From NCBI GenBank assembly GCA_963767685.1, contig CAVYEZ010000005.1:248001-312000 (forward strand): a stretch of DNA of 64,000 nt, in the 5' to 3' direction. Origin of the DNA: Trebonia sp963767685 (GTDB lineage Bacteria; Actinomycetota; Actinomycetes; Streptosporangiales; Streptosporangiaceae). Shown in pieces: positions 24,883 to 33,878 of the stretch (positions are counted from its first letter, which is position 1; every line of letters begins with the position of its first letter). The translations under genes and the position numbers were made by a program. Below the pieces are notes generated by a model. The model searched no databases, was not told where the DNA came from, and worked only from the letters and a program-made list of their open reading frames with translations.

Positions 24883-26772
24883 ATGGGTGCATTCCCATCA
24901 GGGCGCCGGCGGCGGGCACGCGCAGCGCTCGCCGCAGCCTGCGGCGCGGCGGCCATCGCGGTCACCGCGGCCGCCTGCGGGAGCAGCGGGGGCGGAACCG
25001 GCGCGACGAGCGGGTCGAGCGGCGGTACCCCGGTGAGCGGCGGCACGGCGACGTTCGCGCTGCCGCCGTCTACGACCCCGAACTACATCTTCCCGTTCTC
25101 AAGCAGCACCTACTTCTCCGTGGTGAACTCCGAGGACTTCCAGTACCTCATGTACCGGCCGCTGTACTGGTTCGGCAACGGCGCGACGCCGACCCTGAAC
25201 ACGAACCTGTCGCTGGCCGACATGCCGGTGTACCAGGGCAACAACGTCACGATCACCATGAAGGACTGGAAGTGGTCCAACGGTGAGAAGATAACCGCCC
25301 AGGATGTCGTGTTCTGGGTTCACATGATGCAGGCGGAGGCCGCCAGCAACTGGGGCGCCTACGTCCCCGGCGGGTTCCCCGACAACGTCTCCAACGTCAA
25401 GGCGACCAACGCCACGACGCTGACGATGACGATGAACAAGCAGTACAACCCGACCTGGTTCACCTATAACGAGCTGAGCCAGATCACCCCGATGCCGATG
25501 GCCTGGGACGTTACCTCGCTGACGGGCGCGCCGGAAAGCGGCGGCTGCACCGCGTCCGAGGCAGCGTGCGCCAAGGTCTACGCGTTCCTTGACGGCCAGT
25601 CGAAGGCCCTGTCTGGCTGGGCGTCCTCCAAGGTCTGGTCGGTCGTCGACGGCCCGTGGCAGCTGCAGAGCTTCAACTCCGACGGGAACTCCACGTTCGT
25701 CCCCAACAAGGAGTACTCGGGCAGCCCCAAGCCGCGGCTCGCCGAATTCCATGAGGTCCCCTTCACCACCGAGTCCGCCCAGTACAACGTGCTCCAGGCG
25801 AGCGCGGCCGGCGGCGGCGGGCAGACGATCGACGTGGGCTACCTGCCGACCACCGACGCGCCGACCAAGCCGGCGAACGCCACGGTCGGCACCAACCCGG
25901 TGCACGGCTACACCCTCGACCCGCTGTACTCGTGGAGCATCAACTACTTCCCGGTCAACCTCCAGTCGACGACCGGGAACGGGCCGATCCTCAAGCAGCT
26001 GTACTTCCGCGAGGCGCTTGCGTACCTGGTGAACCAGGAGGCGGTCATCCAGGGGCCGCTGCACGGCTACGGGAAGTTGACGGTCGGGCCGGTCGGCACG
26101 TACCCGTCGACCCAGTACCTTTCGCCGCAGGGCCGGTCGGGCGACCCGTTCCCGTACAATCCGACCAAGGCCAAGTCCCTGCTGACCAGCCACGGCTGGA
26201 AGGTCACGCCGAACGGGGTCACGACCTGCGAGACGCCGTCGCTGTGCGGTGCCGGGGTGAAGCAGGGACAGGGACTCAGCTTCACCCTGCCGTACAACAC
26301 GGGAACCGACTGGATCGCCTCGGAGATGACCCAGCTCCAGTCGAACGCCAGCACCGTCGGCATCAAGTTCAGCCTTGACCCGAAGCCGTTCAACCAGGTG
26401 ACCGCCATCGCCGGCGGCAACTGCGTGACGGCGCACATCTCCTGCGACTGGGACATGGCCAACTGGGGCGGCGGATGGACGTTCGTGCCTGACTACTACC
26501 CCACCGGCGAGACGCTGTTCCTGAGCGGCTCCGGGGCGAACTCCTCCGGCTACACCAACGCGCTCAACGACTCGTACATCAACCAGACGCTGACGTCGAC
26601 GTCGATGCAGTCGCTGTACACGTGGCAGGACTACCTGGCGGAGCAGCTCCCGGAGATCTGGCAGCCCAACGGCGTCTACCAGCTGACGGAGATCATCAAC
26701 AGCCTGCGCGGCGTGACCCCGCAGTCCACCACGCTCAACATCAACCCGGAGAACTGGTACTTCGTCAAGTAG
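24883..26772 (+). CDS. Peptide/nickel-type ABC transporter substrate-binding lipoprotein
   Basis: A 629-residue family-5 solute-binding protein. The N-terminus has an Arg-rich start, a hydrophobic stretch and the lipobox AVTAAAC-GSSG, so the mature protein is anchored outside the membrane by the lipidated Cys; a Gly/Ser linker follows. The core shows DWKWSNGEKITAQDVVFWVHMM, VDGPWQLQSFNSDGNSTFVPNKEYSG and LKQLYFREALAYLVNQEAVIQG, the standard SBP_bac_5 pattern. It is the first gene of an operon with two permeases and a double ATPase. ATG 24883 is preceded by AAGGAG with a normal gap. Oligopeptides are the likely cargo, but nickel or glycan-type substrates cannot be excluded. Confidence 0.9.
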   Translation: MGAFPSGRRRRARAALAAACGAAAIAVTAAACGSSGGGTGATSGSSGGTPVSGGTATFALPPSTTPNYIFPFSSSTYFSVVNSEDFQYLMYRPLYWFGNGATPTLNTNLSLADMPVYQGNNVTITMKDWKWSNGEKITAQDVVFWVHMMQAEAASNWGAYVPGGFPDNVSNVKATNATTLTMTMNKQYNPTWFTYNELSQITPMPMAWDVTSLTGAPESGGCTASEAACAKVYAFLDGQSKALSGWASSKVWSVVDGPWQLQSFNSDGNSTFVPNKEYSGSPKPRLAEFHEVPFTTESAQYNVLQASAAGGGGQTIDVGYLPTTDAPTKPANATVGTNPVHGYTLDPLYSWSINYFPVNLQSTTGNGPILKQLYFREALAYLVNQEAVIQGPLHGYGKLTVGPVGTYPSTQYLSPQGRSGDPFPYNPTKAKSLLTSHGWKVTPNGVTTCETPSLCGAGVKQGQGLSFTLPYNTGTDWIASEMTQLQSNASTVGIKFSLDPKPFNQVTAIAGGNCVTAHISCDWDMANWGGGWTFVPDYYPTGETLFLSGSGANSSGYTNALNDSYINQTLTSTSMQSLYTWQDYLAEQLPEIWQPNGVYQLTEIINSLRGVTPQSTTLNINPENWYFVK

Positions 26773-26790
26773 CGGTTCCGCTCGCCCGGC

Positions 26791-26838
26791 GACTGCCTGT
26801 GAACCGTTAACGATGTCGTTAACAGTTCACGGGCAGTC
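26791..26838. promoter_or_regulatory. 48-base near-perfect palindrome between binding-protein and permease genes
   Basis: Arms of 23 bases at 26791-26813 and 26816-26838 differ at two positions only and leave a two-base centre. The inner half-site is GTTAACGA / TCGTTAAC. It starts 18 bases after the binding-protein stop and 122 bases before the first permease. As RNA it would be a very stable hairpin that could end or process the message, so that the binding protein is made in excess; as DNA it could be an operator. Confidence 0.65.
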
Positions 26839-26959
26839 CTGGCGCCGCCAGCCACGGGGCTGCTGTGAGCGGTGATGCGTCAGAGGTACCTGATATGGGG
26901 ATGACAGCGAGAGACCGGGTAACGGGCGGGACAGGGGAACCGCGAATCCGTTCGGGGGG

Positions 26960-27916
26960 ATGGATTTGATTGGATTTCTGATTCGAAGGATCCTGCAGGC
27001 GGCCATCGTCGTGCTGCTGGTCACGGTGATCACCTTCATCCTGCTGCGGGCGATCCCCGGCAACGTGGCGATCGCGATCCTCGGGCCTTCGGCGTACCGC
27101 AACCCGGCCACGCTGGCCCAGTTCAACGCCCAGTACGGGTTCGACAAGCCGTGGTTCTCCCAGTACCTGCTCTGGCTCGGTCACCTGCTGCAGGGAAACC
27201 TCGGGTTCTCCTGGAAGCTCGACCAGTCGGTCGCCTCGCTGCTCGGCCAGCGGCTGCCGAAGACGGTCATCCTGGTCGGCTTCTCCACGATCACCGCGCT
27301 GGTCATCGCCGTGCCGATCGGGCTGTGGCAGGCGGTGCGGCGCAACAAGGCGGTCGACTACACGTTCACCGCGTTGTCGTTCCTGTTCTACGCGGCGCCG
27401 ACGTTCTTCGTCGGCACCGTGCTGATCCTCGTGTTCGCGGTGAAGCTGCAGTGGTTCGGGCCCGAGGCGCCGCAGGGCGGGGTCGTTGACGACCTGACCA
27501 ACTGGCGTGACCTGACGCTGCCGGTCGTCACGCTCGCCCTGGTGACGATGGCCCTGTTCAGCCGGTACATGCGCTCGTCGGTCCTCGACAACATCACCGA
27601 GGACTACGTGCGCACCGCCCGGGCGAAGGGCGCGTCGTCCCGCCGGGTGCTTTGGCGGCACGTGACGCGCAACTCGCTGATCCCGATCGCCACCCTGCTC
27701 GGGCTGTCGATCCCCGGGATCTTGTCGGGGGCGCTGATCACCGAGTCGGTGTTCAACTACCCGGGCATGGGGTTCCTGTTCTTCCAGTCGGCGCAGAACC
27801 AGGACTATCCCGTGCTGCTCGGCTTCGTCATCGTCGTCGCGATCGGCACCGTCATCGGGTCGCTGCTCGCCGACATCGCGTACGCCGTGCTCGACCCGCG
27901 GGTGAGGTACGCGTGA
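26960..27916 (+). CDS. Peptide ABC transporter permease (DppB-like)
   Basis: A 318-residue inner-membrane permease of the DppB/OppB type. Helix 1 is LIGFLIRRILQAAIVVLLVTVITFILLRAIPG, and the periplasmic loop has GFDKPWFSQYLLWLGHLLQGNLGFSW. The cytoplasmic EAA loop that docks on the ATPase reads DYVRTARAKGASSRRVLWRHVTRNSLIP. Six helices are apparent. ATG 26960 is preceded by GGGGGG. The gene lies after a long palindrome and overlaps the next permease by the four bases GTGA at 27913-27916. Length and motifs are normal. Confidence 0.9.
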   Translation: MDLIGFLIRRILQAAIVVLLVTVITFILLRAIPGNVAIAILGPSAYRNPATLAQFNAQYGFDKPWFSQYLLWLGHLLQGNLGFSWKLDQSVASLLGQRLPKTVILVGFSTITALVIAVPIGLWQAVRRNKAVDYTFTALSFLFYAAPTFFVGTVLILVFAVKLQWFGPEAPQGGVVDDLTNWRDLTLPVVTLALVTMALFSRYMRSSVLDNITEDYVRTARAKGASSRRVLWRHVTRNSLIPIATLLGLSIPGILSGALITESVFNYPGMGFLFFQSAQNQDYPVLLGFVIVVAIGTVIGSLLADIAYAVLDPRVRYA

Positions 27917-29007
27917 CCGCGACCGCCGGGCCCGCGCCCGGTTCCGACACCGTCGCGTCGCCGGGCGCACTGCCCGCGACGAAGCCGCGCGGCATGTTCC
28001 TGCGCGGGCTCGAGGTCTTCCTCGAGAACAAGCTCGCGATCGTCGGCGTCGTGCTGCTCGCGGCGATCTTCGGGTTCTGCTTCCTGGGGCCGCTGTTCTA
28101 CCACACCGACCAGGTGCACGTGAACCTGGCGAACGAGAACCTTCCGCCCGGCCCCGGGCACCCCCTCGGCACCGACCAGAACGGCTACGACGTGCTCGGC
28201 AGGCTCATGTCCGGCGGCCAGATCTCGCTGGAGGTCGGGCTCGCCGCCGCCCTCCTCGCGACCGTGGTCGGCACCCTGTGGGGCGCGGTCGCCGGGTACT
28301 TCGGCGGGGTCACCGACTCGGTCATGATGCGGATCGTCGACGCGCTGCTCGCGATCCCCACCCTGTTCCTCGCGCTTGTCGTCGTCGCCATCTGGCCGCC
28401 CACCGAGACCGAGCTCATCCTGGTCATCGCCCTGACGTCGTGGCTGACGACCTCCCGGCTGATCCGGGGCGAGGCGCTGTCGCTCCGGGTGCGCGACTAC
28501 GTGCAGGCGATGCGGGTGATGGGCGGCGGCTCGGCCCGGGCCGTCTTCCGGCACATCGCGCCGAACGCGATCGGCACGATCATCGTCAACGCGACCTTCC
28601 AGGTGGCCGACGCGATCTTGCTCATCGTCGCGCTCTCGTACCTCGGCCTGGGCATCCGGCCGCCGCAGACGGACTGGGGCGGCATGCTCAGCCAGGGCCT
28701 CAACGCCGTTTACGACGGGTACTGGTGGCAGATCTTCCCGGCCGGCATCGCGATCATCCTCGTGGTCATCGCCATCAACTTCATCGGCGACGCGCTCCGG
28801 GACGCGTTCGAGGTCCGGCTGCAGCGGCGGTTATCTTCCTGTTGGGGGGCGTTTTACTGTTGGCTCCGCTTCTCTCGATCGACGACCTGCGCACCGAGAT
28901 CAAGCTGCGCAAGGGGGTCGTGCACGCCATCGACGGCGTGTCCCTGTCGGTCAACCCCGGCGAGTGCCTCGGCATCGTCGGCGAGTCCGGCAGCGGCAAG
29001 ACGATGA
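27913..29007 (+). CDS. Peptide ABC transporter permease (DppC-like), 3' end runs into ATPase gene
   Basis: A DppC/OppC-type permease. It has the usual N-terminal helix (LAIVGVVLLAAIFGFCFLGPLFY), the HPLGTDQNGYDVLGRLMSGGQISLEVGL motif, the EAA loop DYVQAMRVMGGGSARAVFRHIAPNAIG and the GGMLSQGLNAVYDGYWWQIFPAG loop. Homologues end at RDAFEVRLQRR, here coded to about 28832. In this sequence no stop follows and the frame continues to 29007 through residues that are clearly out-of-frame ATPase. A lost base near 28833-28845 is the simple explanation. GTG 27913 overlaps the stop of the first permease, implying translational coupling. Confidence 0.87.
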   Translation: MTATAGPAPGSDTVASPGALPATKPRGMFLRGLEVFLENKLAIVGVVLLAAIFGFCFLGPLFYHTDQVHVNLANENLPPGPGHPLGTDQNGYDVLGRLMSGGQISLEVGLAAALLATVVGTLWGAVAGYFGGVTDSVMMRIVDALLAIPTLFLALVVVAIWPPTETELILVIALTSWLTTSRLIRGEALSLRVRDYVQAMRVMGGGSARAVFRHIAPNAIGTIIVNATFQVADAILLIVALSYLGLGIRPPQTDWGGMLSQGLNAVYDGYWWQIFPAGIAIILVVIAINFIGDALRDAFEVRLQRRLSSCWGAFYCWLRFSRSTTCAPRSSCARGSCTPSTACPCRSTPASASASSASPAAARR

Positions 29008-31049
29008 CCGCGCTGTCGGTCATGCGGCTGCTGCCGGGCGGCGGGTCGGTCGTCGGCGGGACCATCACCGTCGACGGGGTGGACGTCACCTCCCTGTCGG
29101 AGTCCGGGATGGAGGACGTGCGCGGCAACCTGATCGGGATGATCTTCCAGGACCCGCTGACCTCGCTGAACCCCACGATGACGATCGGCGAGCAGATCGC
29201 CGAGTCGGTCCGGCTGCACCGGGGCGCGTCCAAGGCGGACGCCCTGGACCGCGCGGTCGAGGTGCTCGGCCTCGTCGGCATGCCGAAGCCGGCTGAGCGC
29301 GTCTCGAACTTCCCGCACCAGCTGTCCGGCGGCATGCGGCAGCGCGTGATGATCGCGATGGCCCTGGCCTGCGAGCCGAAGCTGCTCATCGCCGACGAGC
29401 CGACCACGGCCCTGGACGTGACCATCCAGAAGCAGATCCTTGAGCTGATCGACTCGCTGCGGCAGCGGCTGTCCATGGCCGTGATCCTGGTGACGCACGA
29501 CCTCGGCGTGATCGCGGGGCGCGCCGACCGGGTCGCGGTCATGTACGCCGGCCGGATCGTGGAGACCGCGCCGACGCCGGTGCTGTTCGCGAGCCCGCGC
29601 CACCCGTACACCGAGGCGCTGTTCGAGGCGCTGCCAGAGAAGGCCGCGGACGGGTCGTCCATCAAGCGGCTCTACAACATCCCGGGCCAGCCCCCGGACC
29701 TAACCACCCCGCCGCCCGGCTGCAAGTTCGCGCCGCGGTGCCGCTACGCCCGGGACTCCTGCCGCGCGGCGGAGCCGGAACTGACGGACGCGGGCGGCGC
29801 CCACCTCTTCCGCTGCTACTACCCCGTCGGCTCCGCCCAGGAGGCGCGCGACCCGAGCACGCCGTTCGTGTCCGTGCCGCCGGAGCGGCCGGAGGTACCG
29901 GGGACGCCCGCGGCCGAACTGGCGGCGTCCGGCGTGGCAGCGGGCGGCGTCGCCGCGGCCGCCGGCTCCGCCCCGGGCTCGTCGCCCGCGGCCGCGGGCC
30001 CGGTCGCCGGGCCGGCCACGGAGGAGGCGGGCGAGCTGACCGCGGCGGCGAACGGGGCGCTGCTTTCCGTCTCGCACCTGGTAAAGAACTTCACGGTGAC
30101 CGCCGGCGCCGTGCTGCAGCGAAAGGTCGGGCAGGTCTCGGCCGTCGCTGACGTGTCCTTCGGCATTCCCGCCGGGTCGACGTTCGGCCTGGTCGGCGAG
30201 TCCGGGTGCGGCAAGACGACGGTGGGCCGGCTGATCGTCGGCCTCGAGAAGCCGAGCGGCGGGTCGATCGTCCTCGGGGGACGGGACCTGGCGACGCTTG
30301 CCGGGCGGGAGCGGCGGCGGCAGGCCCGCGCCGTGCAGCTGATGTTCCAGGACTCTTACGCCTCGATGGACCCGCGGATGCGGGTCGGGACGATCCTGCG
30401 CGAGCCCCTCGTCATCCAGCGGGACGGGTCCCGCGCGGCCCAGGCGGAGCGGGTGAGGGCGATGCTGGACGAGGTGGGGCTGCCGGCGGCCGCCGCCGAG
30501 CGCTACCCGCACGAGTTCTCCGGCGGGCAGCGGCAGCGCCTGGGGCTGGCCCGGGCGCTGATGCTCCGGCCCTCGCTGATCGTGGCCGACGAGCCGGTGT
30601 CCGCCCTCGACGTGTCGATCCAGGCGCAGATCCTCAACCTGATGCTCGACCTGCAACGCGAGCACGGGCTGACCTACCTGTTCATCTCGCACGACCTGTC
30701 CGTGGTCCGCTACATGTCCGACGTGATCGGCGTCATGTACCTGGGCAAGCTGGTCGAGGTCGGCCCGGCCGCCGACGTGTACGCCGCCCCCGTCCACCCC
30801 TACACGCGCGGCCTTATCGACACGGTCCCGGTCGCCGACCCGGCCCTCGAGCGCGCGAAGGAGCACCAGGGGGTGCGCGGCGAGCTCCCCTCAGCGGTGG
30901 CCCCGCCGTCCGGCTGCCGTTTCCGTACCCGCTGCCCCCGCGCCCAGGACCTCTGCGCGGCCAAGGAGCCGCCGCTGCGCCCGTTCACGGCCGGCGGGCA
31001 CCTCGCGGCCTGTCACTTCCCCCTCCGCGAACCGGACGAGGGGCGCTAG
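28860..31049 (+). CDS. Fused double ATP-binding protein (DppD-DppF type)
   Basis: One 729-residue protein holds two complete ABC ATPases. First (residues about 1-330): Walker A GESGSGKT, signature LSGGMRQRV, Walker B LLIADEP, and the oligopeptide C-terminal Cys motif CKFAPRCRYARDSC. A linker of about 75 Ala/Gly/Pro-rich residues follows. Second: Walker A GESGCGKT, signature FSGGQRQRL, Walker B LIVADEP, then CRFRTRCPRAQDLC. The paired Cys motifs may bind an Fe-S cluster, as reported for some peptide and nickel ATPases. TTG 28860 follows six G's at 28844-28849 and gives MAPLLSIDDL; the frame is open further upstream into the permease, so the exact start is uncertain. It energises the two upstream permeases. 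Confidence 0.9.
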   Translation: MAPLLSIDDLRTEIKLRKGVVHAIDGVSLSVNPGECLGIVGESGSGKTMTALSVMRLLPGGGSVVGGTITVDGVDVTSLSESGMEDVRGNLIGMIFQDPLTSLNPTMTIGEQIAESVRLHRGASKADALDRAVEVLGLVGMPKPAERVSNFPHQLSGGMRQRVMIAMALACEPKLLIADEPTTALDVTIQKQILELIDSLRQRLSMAVILVTHDLGVIAGRADRVAVMYAGRIVETAPTPVLFASPRHPYTEALFEALPEKAADGSSIKRLYNIPGQPPDLTTPPPGCKFAPRCRYARDSCRAAEPELTDAGGAHLFRCYYPVGSAQEARDPSTPFVSVPPERPEVPGTPAAELAASGVAAGGVAAAAGSAPGSSPAAAGPVAGPATEEAGELTAAANGALLSVSHLVKNFTVTAGAVLQRKVGQVSAVADVSFGIPAGSTFGLVGESGCGKTTVGRLIVGLEKPSGGSIVLGGRDLATLAGRERRRQARAVQLMFQDSYASMDPRMRVGTILREPLVIQRDGSRAAQAERVRAMLDEVGLPAAAAERYPHEFSGGQRQRLGLARALMLRPSLIVADEPVSALDVSIQAQILNLMLDLQREHGLTYLFISHDLSVVRYMSDVIGVMYLGKLVEVGPAADVYAAPVHPYTRGLIDTVPVADPALERAKEHQGVRGELPSAVAPPSGCRFRTRCPRAQDLCAAKEPPLRPFTAGGHLAACHFPLREPDEGR

Positions 31050-31077
31050 CCCGCGCCGCCGCTACCCGGGCGGACCG

Positions 31078-31860
31078 CTACCAGGCGGTCAGCCGCCGGG
31101 ACAGGTCCGTGGCACCCGGCAGGGCGAGCAGCTGGCTCGCGGTCGGGCTTGGCACCCCTTCGCGCAAAATCCAGTGGTCCATGTAGGTGCCGGCGGGCAC
31201 CCAGTAGTCGTCGGACTGCAGGTTCCGGCTGACCACCACGCAGCCGTGTCCCTGGCCCGCCCGCCCAGGGTGCTGCGACGGTATCCAGAACGCCCCCTCG
31301 GGGTCGCGGACGATGAGAGGCGCCAGGTCCACGATCTCGCCCCGTTCGACGTACTCCCACAGCCGCCCGTCGTCCAGCGGGCTCGCGGTGAACGGCGGCC
31401 ACCGCATGGGCTCGCTGCCGACCACGGCCAGGACCCGTACCTGCGGCAGGCGGGCCGGCGATGCCGGCTGCCCGTGGTACACCGACAGCAGGGCCGTCGC
31501 CTGCCGGTCGCTGACCCAGCCGAGCAGGGCGCCGTCCCGCGGCACCGGCATGCCCTCGGTGATGATCCGGTGGCTGGTGACGGACACCGGCGTGCCCGGC
31601 CGGATCTCCTCGCACTGCCCCGCGGCCGGGTTCCACGGCCGCAGGGTGAAGTGCTCGGCCGGGTCCTGGGTGAGGACGTAGAAGCCGGACCCGTCGCAGG
31701 CGCCGTGCTCCAAGGCACCGTGGGTGAAAGCACGGTGGCGCAGGATGATTGAGCGGTGCCAGCCACCGGAATAGCACGGTGACACGGCGAGGGGGTAGGA
31801 CCGGAAAAGCCGTAGGCATGCGGCGAACGACGCTGCCCCGGACAGGGCGTGAACGAACAC
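31078..31860 (-). CDS. Hypothetical protein, unrecognised
   Basis: A 260-residue protein that matches no family I know. GTG 31860 is supported by GAGGAG eight bases upstream, although the frame is open to 32037. The product starts VFVHALSGAASFAACLRLFRSYPLAVSPCYSGGWHRS; several Trp- and Tyr-rich motifs follow (GFYVLTQDPAEHFTLRPWNP, DGRLWEYVERGEIVDLAPLIVRD, DDYWVPAGTYMDHWILREG). The sequence appears beta-rich and soluble and contains two cysteines near the N-terminus. It converges on the ATPase gene with a 28-base gap. The frame is intact and codon bias is normal, so expression is likely. Confidence 0.55.
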   Translation of the reverse strand: MFVHALSGAASFAACLRLFRSYPLAVSPCYSGGWHRSIILRHRAFTHGALEHGACDGSGFYVLTQDPAEHFTLRPWNPAAGQCEEIRPGTPVSVTSHRIITEGMPVPRDGALLGWVSDRQATALLSVYHGQPASPARLPQVRVLAVVGSEPMRWPPFTASPLDDGRLWEYVERGEIVDLAPLIVRDPEGAFWIPSQHPGRAGQGHGCVVVSRNLQSDDYWVPAGTYMDHWILREGVPSPTASQLLALPGATDLSRRLTAW

Positions 31861-32395
31861 TGGCTGCTCTCCTCGCGTTCCCCCTGGCCGCGCCCGCCGC
31901 ATTCGGCGAGGTCTGAGGTAGAAGCCGGTAATAACGTGACGCGCGCTTAATACGTGGTCACATGCTGCTGCGGAACGCGCCATTAGACATCGGTCACCTG
32001 ACGCAAATCGATGCGGCATCAGCACTCGGGTGCGCAACAGACTGCCGTGCGGGCCGCGAAGCGCCTAGCATCCCGCTGATCTGGGACTGTCCAGGCGCAT
32101 GCCCATGTTCCCCGCATAACGGGCGATGGGCGCAGAGATCCGGCTGTTCCTTTATGGCGACCGCGCGGGCCGCGGCCACGGCCCGCGCGGTCGCAGCGGC
32201 CGCTTCGGAAAAGCTGGTGGAACCCAGGTAAAAGCGGACGCGCCTCTCGGGCCTGAGACGGGCGTTGCTGAGGACGACCCTGGAGGCGTGCCGCGTCCGC
32301 TGGTACCTGCTGCGAGGTTCCGTTACACATGCTGCCGTCCGGTGCGCGAGCAGACATCGGGCAGTTGACGGATGTCCGTGCGGCCACGGGCCGCC
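31861..32395. other. Intergenic region with one strong hairpin
   Basis: About 535 bases with no convincing gene; a plus-strand frame at 31962-32231 has no family pattern. Perfect 14-base arms, GACCGCGCGGGCCG at 32159-32172 and its complement at 32179-32192, make a strong stem-loop with six unpaired bases but no T tract. Two similar 10-base words, AGACATCGGT (31985) and AGACATCGGG (32350), occur without evident meaning. Confidence 0.5.
32159..32192. terminator. 14-bp GC hairpin
   Basis: Perfect inverted repeat with six-base loop in the gap between two leftward genes. It lies about 200 bases beyond the end of the sugar dehydrogenase gene at 32396, so it may serve as a factor-independent pause or end for that transcript. 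No poly-T follows on either strand. Confidence 0.35.
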
Positions 32396-33778
32396 CTAGC
32401 TCGCCGGGGCCAGGCGGTAAATGGCGCCGGCGGCGTCGTCGCTCACGTACAGCGCGCCGTCCGGCCCCGGCACCGCGTCCACCGGGCGCCCCCAGAAGGT
32501 GCCGTCCGCGTTCTCGAACCCGCCGACCAGGGTGGCGGCGGGCATCAGGGTGGCCTTGGCGGCGTTCCAGGCCAGCCACAGCACCGCTGGTGCCTGCGGC
32601 GGCTGGCGGTCCCACGAGCCGTGCACGGCGAGGAGGGCGCCGCCCGACCACCGCGCCGGGACCTTGCTGCCCTCGAGGAACGTCATGCCCAGCGGCGCGC
32701 TGTGGGCGGGAAGCCCGACCTCGACCGGCTTCAGCGCCGCGCAGTCCAGCGCGGTCCCGCCCGGGTTGGTAACCGAGTTAGGGACGAGCGGGACGTTGGC
32801 GAGCGACCCGACGGGATGGCTGTCGTCCTGGTCCGGGTCGCAGTACGGCCAGCCGAGGTCACGGCCCGTGGTGGCCGGCACTACCTCGTCGGGCGGGTGA
32901 TTGTTGACGTAGGCCCGGATGACCTGGCCGAACGCGTCGCTGTCGCCCGCGTACGGCCCGTGCGCGGGGTACGGGATGTTGTCCCGTTCGTTGACCGCCG
33001 TCCAGACCGCGCCGCCCGGCGCGACCGCCAGGCCCTCGCCGTTGCGGACTCCCCGCTCCACCACCCGCAGGCCCGTCGCGTCGGGGCGCACCGCCATGAT
33101 CACCGCGCGCTGCGGCGACATCTTCCGGTCATCGGGGTTAGCGTTCGACGAGCTGCCCACGTTGAAGTAGACCGTCCCGTCGGCGGAGACCGTTACGTCC
33201 TTCATCCGGTGCACGTCGTCGCCGCCCGGGTCCTGGTCCGGCAGCCCGCCGGCGATCACCGTGCGGGCGCCGCCGATCCCGCCGGGCCCCCACGGGTACC
33301 GGTCGATCTGGTCCGTTTCCGCGACGTAGAGCACCCAGCGGCCGTCAAGCCGGGCGAACGCCAGGCCCTGCGGCGAGGTCAGCCCGGACAGCAAGGTGGT
33401 CACGGTCGCGGTGCCGCCCGCGTCCGGCCGTAGCCGCAGGACGTCGCCGCTTCCGGGAACGCTCACCAGCAGGTCGCCTTCCGGCGTCCAGGCTTCCATC
33501 CGCCCGCCGGGGACGCGGGCCCACACCCGGACGGTCCAGCCGCGCGGCACGGTCAGCGTGCGCGGCGTTGACAGGGAACCGCCGCCCTCGCCCGGCGGGA
33601 CGTCAATGGTCACCGTCGATGACGGCGCGGCGGGCGGCGGTGAGGAAGCCGGCAGCGGGGAGGAAGCGGCCGCGGCCGGGCCCTGGGCCTGGCCGGCCGG
33701 GCCGGCGCAGGCCGGAACCGCGGCCACCACCGCCACCGCGAGCAGCATCAGCGGGAAGCGGCGGGAACGGGCTGTCAT
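32396..33778 (-). CDS. PQQ-type sugar/sorbosone dehydrogenase-like lipoprotein
   Basis: A 460-residue secreted beta-propeller of the glucose/sorbosone dehydrogenase family. The signal MTARSRRFPLMLLAVAVVAAVPAC ends in a lipobox cysteine; a Pro/Ala/Ser linker of about 40 residues leads to the propeller. Blade motifs: GLTSPQGLAFARLDGRWVLYVAETDQI, DVHRMKDVTVSADGTVYFNVGSSSN, GVRNGEGLAVAPGGAVWTAVNERDN, HSAPLGMTFLEGSKVP, and DAVPGPDGALYVSDDAAGAIYRL. Homologues oxidise sugars with PQQ; many actinobacterial copies are uncharacterised and the cofactor genes are not in this window. ATG 33778 is chosen because it begins the signal peptide; upstream codons add a Trp/Pro-rich lead without support. The reading frame is intact. 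Confidence 0.82.
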   Translation of the reverse strand: MTARSRRFPLMLLAVAVVAAVPACAGPAGQAQGPAAAASSPLPASSPPPAAPSSTVTIDVPPGEGGGSLSTPRTLTVPRGWTVRVWARVPGGRMEAWTPEGDLLVSVPGSGDVLRLRPDAGGTATVTTLLSGLTSPQGLAFARLDGRWVLYVAETDQIDRYPWGPGGIGGARTVIAGGLPDQDPGGDDVHRMKDVTVSADGTVYFNVGSSSNANPDDRKMSPQRAVIMAVRPDATGLRVVERGVRNGEGLAVAPGGAVWTAVNERDNIPYPAHGPYAGDSDAFGQVIRAYVNNHPPDEVVPATTGRDLGWPYCDPDQDDSHPVGSLANVPLVPNSVTNPGGTALDCAALKPVEVGLPAHSAPLGMTFLEGSKVPARWSGGALLAVHGSWDRQPPQAPAVLWLAWNAAKATLMPAATLVGGFENADGTFWGRPVDAVPGPDGALYVSDDAAGAIYRLAPAS

Positions 33779-33878
33779 GGGGTCACCACCGTCTAGTCGG
33801 CCGGGTGCCTGCCAGGGTCGAACCGCGACAACACCGGCCATCCTAGACCGTGCCGGGCACCCGGGCGGTGCCGTGCGC

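Noticed and set aside
31962..32231. 89-codon plus-strand frame in the 31.9-32.4 kb gap
   Set aside because: No ribosome-binding site, composition changes along its length, and it runs through a perfect 14-bp hairpin.
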